Shown here one piece after another: positions 7,534 to 11,140 of a DNA stretch of 11,140 nucleotides. The notes under the pieces are model-generated. The model saw only the letters and a program-made list of their open reading frames with translations, was not told the origin of the DNA and searched no databases. The stretch comes from Pseudomonadota bacterium (GTDB lineage Bacteria; Pseudomonadota; Alphaproteobacteria; Rhizobiales; Rhizobiaceae): contig QGUU01000041.1 of the NCBI GenBank assembly GCA_003242525.1, positions 1-11,140 on the forward strand, read 5' to 3'. How positions within the stretch are numbered: the first letter of the stretch is position 1; each line of letters begins with the position of its first letter. Position numbers and translations under genes: made by a program.

Positions 7534-9669
7534 ATGACACCGGTGCAAAACTCGGCGGATCTCGACGTAGACCTGAGGCATCTCTTCGCCAGCCTCGCGA
7601 GAAATTGGCTGCGCATTCTTCTGGTCGCGCTTGTCGTCACGGGTGTGGCGCTGATGCTGGCCTGGGCAGCGACACCGAAATACAAGGCCGAGACGCGGCT
7701 TATCATCGAGACGCGAGAATCGGTGTTTACCCGCCCCAGTACCGCCCCGGACGCCGATCGCCCCATACTCGACGAGGAGGGCGTGACCAGTCAGGTCGAA
7801 GTGATCTCGTCGACGGATATACTGAAGGAAGTGGCGGACAAGCTTGACCTGGCGAAGCTGCCTGAGTTCGACGAGGCGCTGGACATGTCGCCCGTGTCGC
7901 AGCTCCTGGTGATTGCGGGCTTGAGGAGCGATCCCAACGAGGTGCCCGTCGAGGAGCGCGTTCTCAAGGCCATGCGGGAGAAGCTCTCCGTGTACCGTGT
8001 CGAGAAGTCCCGGGTCATCGTCATCGAGTTCTCCTCGGAGGATCCGCGTCTTGCCGCCGAAATACCCAATGCGATTGCCGATGCCTATATCGCCGCGCAG
8101 GGCAATGCGAAGCTGGAATCCAACGCGGCCGCGACCGAATGGCTGGCGCCGGAAATCGCGGACCTGTCGAAGCGGGTCAAGGAAGCGGAGGCCCGGGTGG
8201 CCGAATACCGCGCCCAGCATGGCCTGCTGATCGGACAGAACAATTCCGTACTTTCGACCCAGCAGCTTTCAGAACTTTCCAGCGAGCTTTCCCGTGTGCG
8301 GGCAAGCCGCGCCTCGGCTGAGGCGACCGCCGCTACGGTGCGAGAGGCGCTGAAGGGTGGCGGTTCGCTCGATTCCCTGCCGGAAGTCCTGTCGTCCAGC
8401 CTGATTCAAAGGCTGCGTGAGCGGCGCGTGCAGTTGCGCAATGAGATTGCCGACCTCTCGACGTCGCTGCTCGACAACCATCCCCGCATCCGTGCCCTGC
8501 GATCTCAGCTCGCCGACCTCGACAGCCAGATACGCGCCGAGGCGGAGAAGGTGCTGAAGGGCCTTGCCGCCGAAGCAAAGGCCGCGCAGGCGCGCGAGGA
8601 CCAACTGACTGCCGATCTCAACAAGCTGAAGGCGCAATCTGCCGAGGCTGGGCAGCAGCAGGTCGAACTGAACGCACTGGAGCGAGAGGCCAACGCCCAG
8701 CGACAATTGCTTGAATCGTACATGACGCGTTACCGCGAAGCCTCCGCCCGCGAGGATCGCAACTACCTGCCTGTCGATGCGCGCATATTCTCGCGCGCCG
8801 TAACGCCGACGGAGCCCTATTTCCCCAAGATCGGACCGATCCTGTCGGCTGCCTTTGTCGGCACACTGCTCGTCATGAGCATCATCACGCTGTTGCAGGA
8901 ACTGTTTTCGGGGCGAGCGATGCGCCCGGCCGCTGTGCGGCCGGTCGAGCCTGTTCAGGAAATCCCGATGCAATCACCCATGTCCTCCGAGCGTCCGGAT
9001 ATGCCCCCCGTCCTTCCTCCCGATATGGCCGTGGAGCCGGTAGCGGAAGAAGCGGAATCGTTCGAATCGCGGCTCGGCGAGATCGGCGTTTCCAAGGCGG
9101 CGGAAAAGCTGATCGAGAGCGGGGCCTCGCGCGCGCTGTTCATCTCGCCGGAAGGCGACGAGGCGGCAGCAAGCTCGGTGCTGGTGGCGCGCACGGTGGC
9201 CGATGCGGGCCTAAGAGTGCTGCTTCTCGATCTTACGGCGTCGGGAGCGGCTTCGCGCCCGATGCTGGACAGCGGGCTGTTTCCTGGCATTACGAATCTC
9301 CTTGCTTCGGAGGCGCAGTTTTCGGATGTCATCCATCCGGACTGCTATTCGGATTGCCACGTCCTGCCTGCCGGCACTGCCGACCCGGCACGGGCGATGC
9401 GCGCTGCGGACCGCCTGCCGATCATCATGCAGTCGCTCACCACAGCCTACGATCTGGTGGTCGTCGAGTGCGGCCCCGCCGATGCGCATGACATTCATCG
9501 CCTGGTCGGGGAGGGGACGGAGGTCTTCGTCAGCATGATCGAGCCGGATGACGTGGTGACGCGCGCAACGGTGCACCTGATAGAAAACGGCTATCCGGAC
9601 GTGACGCTGGTGACCCCGGCGGGCCACAACAGGCCGGACGCACCGCTTTCGGGCCGCTCCGCGGCCTGA
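7534..9669 (+). CDS. GumC/ExoP-type polysaccharide co-polymerase (Wzz domain) with a degenerate BY-kinase-like domain
   Basis: A polysaccharide co-polymerase of the inner membrane and periplasm, which controls chain length and couples polymerisation to the OPX exporter. Seen: 711 residues. A Wzz-type N-terminus has a first membrane helix at about 25-46, followed by YKAETRLIIETRESVF (50-65). A long periplasmic part is rich in Ala, Glu, Arg and Leu, with coiled-coil character at about 200-400, and carries SSLLDNHPRIRALRSQLADL-type sequence (near 310-329). The co-polymerase motif PTEPYFPK (425-432) precedes a second membrane helix (about 433-456). Then comes a Pro/Glu-rich linker (464-505) and a cytoplasmic domain (about 525-700) laid out like the ExoP/Wzc kinase. 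That domain has no Walker A lysine (SPEGDEAAASS, 538-548), LLLDLTASG (563-571) in place of a Walker A' motif, and VVVECGPAD (642-650), with Glu where Walker B usually has Asp. The C-terminal tail has no tyrosine cluster. The start at ATG 7534 has GGGAG and AGGT just upstream. Kinase activity is unlikely; scaffolding is an inference. Confidence 0.92.
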   Translation: MTPVQNSADLDVDLRHLFASLARNWLRILLVALVVTGVALMLAWAATPKYKAETRLIIETRESVFTRPSTAPDADRPILDEEGVTSQVEVISSTDILKEVADKLDLAKLPEFDEALDMSPVSQLLVIAGLRSDPNEVPVEERVLKAMREKLSVYRVEKSRVIVIEFSSEDPRLAAEIPNAIADAYIAAQGNAKLESNAAATEWLAPEIADLSKRVKEAEARVAEYRAQHGLLIGQNNSVLSTQQLSELSSELSRVRASRASAEATAATVREALKGGGSLDSLPEVLSSSLIQRLRERRVQLRNEIADLSTSLLDNHPRIRALRSQLADLDSQIRAEAEKVLKGLAAEAKAAQAREDQLTADLNKLKAQSAEAGQQQVELNALEREANAQRQLLESYMTRYREASAREDRNYLPVDARIFSRAVTPTEPYFPKIGPILSAAFVGTLLVMSIITLLQELFSGRAMRPAAVRPVEPVQEIPMQSPMSSERPDMPPVLPPDMAVEPVAEEAESFESRLGEIGVSKAAEKLIESGASRALFISPEGDEAAASSVLVARTVADAGLRVLLLDLTASGAASRPMLDSGLFPGITNLLASEAQFSDVIHPDCYSDCHVLPAGTADPARAMRAADRLPIIMQSLTTAYDLVVVECGPADAHDIHRLVGEGTEVFVSMIEPDDVVTRATVHLIENGYPDVTLVTPAGHNRPDAPLSGRSAA

Positions 9670-9672
9670 CGG

Positions 9673-10893
9673 TCAGCCCCTTTTGGTGAGCACCGTACTT
9701 TTCCCGGCGATCCTGCGGATTCGTCTGACAAGGTTCCAGATGGCCGGACGAGCCTTTACCCAGCCGGTCAAGCGAGCCCTGCCTATGAGACACCAGACCA
9801 GCAAACGCCCCTTGTGTGTGAGCGGCAGCATAACGTCCCTATGCTGCGTCTCCAGATTGCACCAGTTTCGTTTATAGGGTTCGTCGCCCACGGAAAAATC
9901 ATAAAGTTCCAGAGCGTTAGCGCAGGCTTCCTGGATATTTTCGTAGAACAGATATTCGCCCGGGCTATGCTGGGAAAGTTCGTCCTCTGCAATGGCGGCG
10001 AACTCGCAGATCAGCCTTCGCCCACTTAGGCTGGAGCCAGAGACAGCGCGGAGCTTGCCGGCAACCTCAAGCCCGTGCAGTACGAAGGGTGGCTCCTTTT
10101 CTTTCAGCGCATCGGCAAAAAGGGCATGAAAGAAGCCCCTGATTTCCGGGCCGCTGAAAACGTTGGCAATGCCCATCTTGCGAAAGCGTTGCTCCTTCAT
10201 GTCGAAGAAGGCGTCCAGCAGGACGCGCACCTGGTCGGGGGTCCTGGCCTCATATCGGCGGAAGCCGCCGGCCGCCTCGAACTTGCGGGTCTGTGCGCGA
10301 TGCTTCTTGCTCTTGCGCCTGCCATTTATCCGGCACAACACCTCGTTGAAGCCGCCCTTGAGGTCGACTGCGAGAGAAATGTTTGGGCTGGCAACGCCGG
10401 GAAGTTGTCCCAGCGGATTGGCTTTCCCTTCCAGATCGGGAAGAAGACGCTGAAGTGCTACGACGTCGACATCCGGGCGCGCCTCGGCAATGGCGTCGAG
10501 CAGCGGCTGTATCTGCACGGGGTCGGCGGTCTCAAGCCAGTTCCTGTCGACTGCGGGGAAATTGCCGTTGGCGTGGCCGCCTCCCATGAAACGGGCGATG
10601 CGGAAAGGGCCGAGACGAACGACTTCCAGGGCGAGTGCCAGCACGGGGCGCTGGTTCGCAAGAAGCATGGCAAGAATTCCGTCGGGATGAACCCGGCTGA
10701 TCCAGTGCTTGACCCACAGCCCGCTCTGTGCGGGCGCGTGTATTGCCTCGGCTGAAAACGCTTCATAGCGAGCAAGCAACTCGTTGGATGGCGCGGCGGC
10801 GGTAGCCGTTATCGACCCGGATGTCGCGGAACGGTCCGCCCTCTTGGCGGCCAGAGGCCCGCGAGTACCGACCGACGCGGCCGAGTCAGCCAT
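9673..10893 (-). CDS. CelD/BcsL-type GNAT acyltransferase (FemAB-like, Acetyltransf_6)
   Basis: Proteins of this family are cytoplasmic N- or O-acyltransferases. They are often found in cellulose, EPS and lipopolysaccharide loci, where they are thought to acylate an amino sugar or a precursor; the substrate is rarely known. Seen: 406 residues. Residues 1-36 are an Ala/Ser/Thr-rich low-complexity extension. A first subdomain (about 37-170) contains FRIARFMGGGHANGNFP (97-113). The Acetyltransf_6-type domain (about 175-350) has a basic stretch GRRKSKKHRAQTRKFEAAGG (191-210), FFDMKEQRFRKMGI (229-242), and the late family mark YDFSVGDEPYKRNWCN (331-346). The ATG at 10893-10891 follows a very strong purine-rich GGGAAGGAAGG, which supports this start. 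The stop lies 3 bp from the co-polymerase stop, tail to tail. It is probably transcribed from upstream at the right edge, separately from the main EPS arm. Function in the EPS pathway is inferred from location only. Confidence 0.88.
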   Translation of the reverse strand: MADSAASVGTRGPLAAKRADRSATSGSITATAAAPSNELLARYEAFSAEAIHAPAQSGLWVKHWISRVHPDGILAMLLANQRPVLALALEVVRLGPFRIARFMGGGHANGNFPAVDRNWLETADPVQIQPLLDAIAEARPDVDVVALQRLLPDLEGKANPLGQLPGVASPNISLAVDLKGGFNEVLCRINGRRKSKKHRAQTRKFEAAGGFRRYEARTPDQVRVLLDAFFDMKEQRFRKMGIANVFSGPEIRGFFHALFADALKEKEPPFVLHGLEVAGKLRAVSGSSLSGRRLICEFAAIAEDELSQHSPGEYLFYENIQEACANALELYDFSVGDEPYKRNWCNLETQHRDVMLPLTHKGRLLVWCLIGRARLTGWVKARPAIWNLVRRIRRIAGKSTVLTKRG

Positions 10894-11000
10894 CCTTCCT
10901 TCCCTGCTGCTAGGAGTACCTTCTGCGATTTGCGCGGCAAAGACCGGCGCAATGACGCTAGACGCAAAAGATGAATGAATGATCGACAGGAAGGCGCGCC

Positions 11001-11019
11001 CGGAGGTGGCGTGCCTCCG
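11001..11019. terminator. Hairpin CGGAGG-N7-CCTCCG after the right-edge gene
   Basis: CGGAGG (11001-11006) and CCTCCG (11014-11019) form a perfect 6-bp stem with a 7-nt loop, directly after the stop of the partial minus-strand gene. In the minus direction no T-run follows. In the plus direction TTTTT appears 7 nt later, but no plus gene ends here. It may weaken read-through towards the acyltransferase gene; evidence is limited. Confidence 0.3.
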
Positions 11020-11140
11020 TCAGCCTTTTTGTGGCGGCTCGATGATTAGCCATCTGATGATCGCCATGGCAGGCAGAATCCACAGAAGGCCGCTGATCAG
11101 GAACTGTCTTTTATAAAAATTCCCAAGCACACGAGAACTA
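11020..11140 (-). CDS. C-terminal end of a probable membrane protein (cut by the window edge)
   Basis: Seen: on the minus strand an open frame enters from the right edge and ends with TGA at 11022-11020, giving 39 visible residues. They include basic NFYKRQF, a hydrophobic helix (LISGLLWILPAMAIIRWLII) and a short EPPQKG tail, which looks like a last transmembrane segment with a short end. The frame is followed by a hairpin and then, 127 bp on, by the acyltransferase start on the same strand. Inference: a membrane protein that could belong to the polysaccharide locus, for example a flippase or an acyltransferase. Nothing in 39 residues names the family, and chance open frame is possible at this length. 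Confidence 0.5.
   Translation of the reverse strand, partial: SSRVLGNFYKRQFLISGLLWILPAMAIIRWLIIEPPQKG

Noticed and set aside
7498..8220. A 240-codon minus-strand frame covering the co-polymerase start and the intergenic region
   Set aside because: It overlaps the well-supported plus-strand Wzz-type N-terminus. The low-complexity Arg/Gly/His composition indicates a shadow frame.
10075..10755. A 226-codon plus-strand frame opposite the acyltransferase gene
   Set aside because: Antisense shadow of a gene with clear family motifs and a strong ribosome binding site on the other strand.
10968..10978. Short tandem repeat around GATGAATGAATGA
   Set aside because: Fewer than three clean units of 4 bp; no function suggested and easily due to chance.

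Overview
The window looks like chromosomal DNA from a GC-rich alphaproteobacterium, most likely Hyphomicrobiales (Rhizobiales) of the Mesorhizobium/Phyllobacteriaceae kind. The basis is the GC-rich third codon positions, the rhizobial-type ParC sequence, and the rhizobial style of the exopolysaccharide (EPS) proteins. No database search was possible, so the taxon is an inference.

Left part (1-2758). The 5' end of a minus-strand gene for a small secreted protein (1-217) is cut by the window edge. Divergent from it lies parC (410-2680), subunit A of topoisomerase IV, a housekeeping gene. A short convergent intergenic stretch with a weak hairpin separates parC from the next block.

Middle part (2759-9669) is a compact Wzy-dependent-type polysaccharide locus with two divergent arms around a 154-bp intergenic region (7380-7533). 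The minus arm, in transcription order, is: a short outer-membrane polysaccharide export lipoprotein (OPX, Wza-like), a GT4 glycosyltransferase, an undecaprenyl-phosphate sugar phosphotransferase that starts the repeat unit (WcaJ-like), and an O-antigen ligase/polymerase-family membrane protein (Wzy-like). These genes overlap or lie close together, and two use non-ATG starts. The plus arm is one long gene for a GumC/ExoP-type polysaccharide co-polymerase. Its C-terminal cytoplasmic domain has the BY-kinase fold pattern but lacks recognisable Walker motifs.

Right part (9673-11140). A minus-strand CelD/BcsL-type (FemAB-like) GNAT acyltransferase ends 3 bp from the co-polymerase stop. Upstream of it is the 3' end of another minus-strand gene with a C-terminal membrane segment, cut by the window edge.

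Expected working model: the phosphotransferase loads the first sugar-phosphate on undecaprenyl phosphate. The glycosyltransferase (and probably others elsewhere) extends it, and the Wzy-like protein polymerises the flipped repeat unit. The co-polymerase and OPX lipoprotein control length and export, and the GNAT protein may decorate a sugar or precursor. No flippase is visible in the window. The gene set resembles rhizobial/caulobacterial adhesive polysaccharide loci (UPP/holdfast type), but the product cannot be assigned from sequence alone. I found no tRNA, rRNA, CRISPR, insertion sequence or phage gene. There is no gene-free stretch longer than 300 bases.
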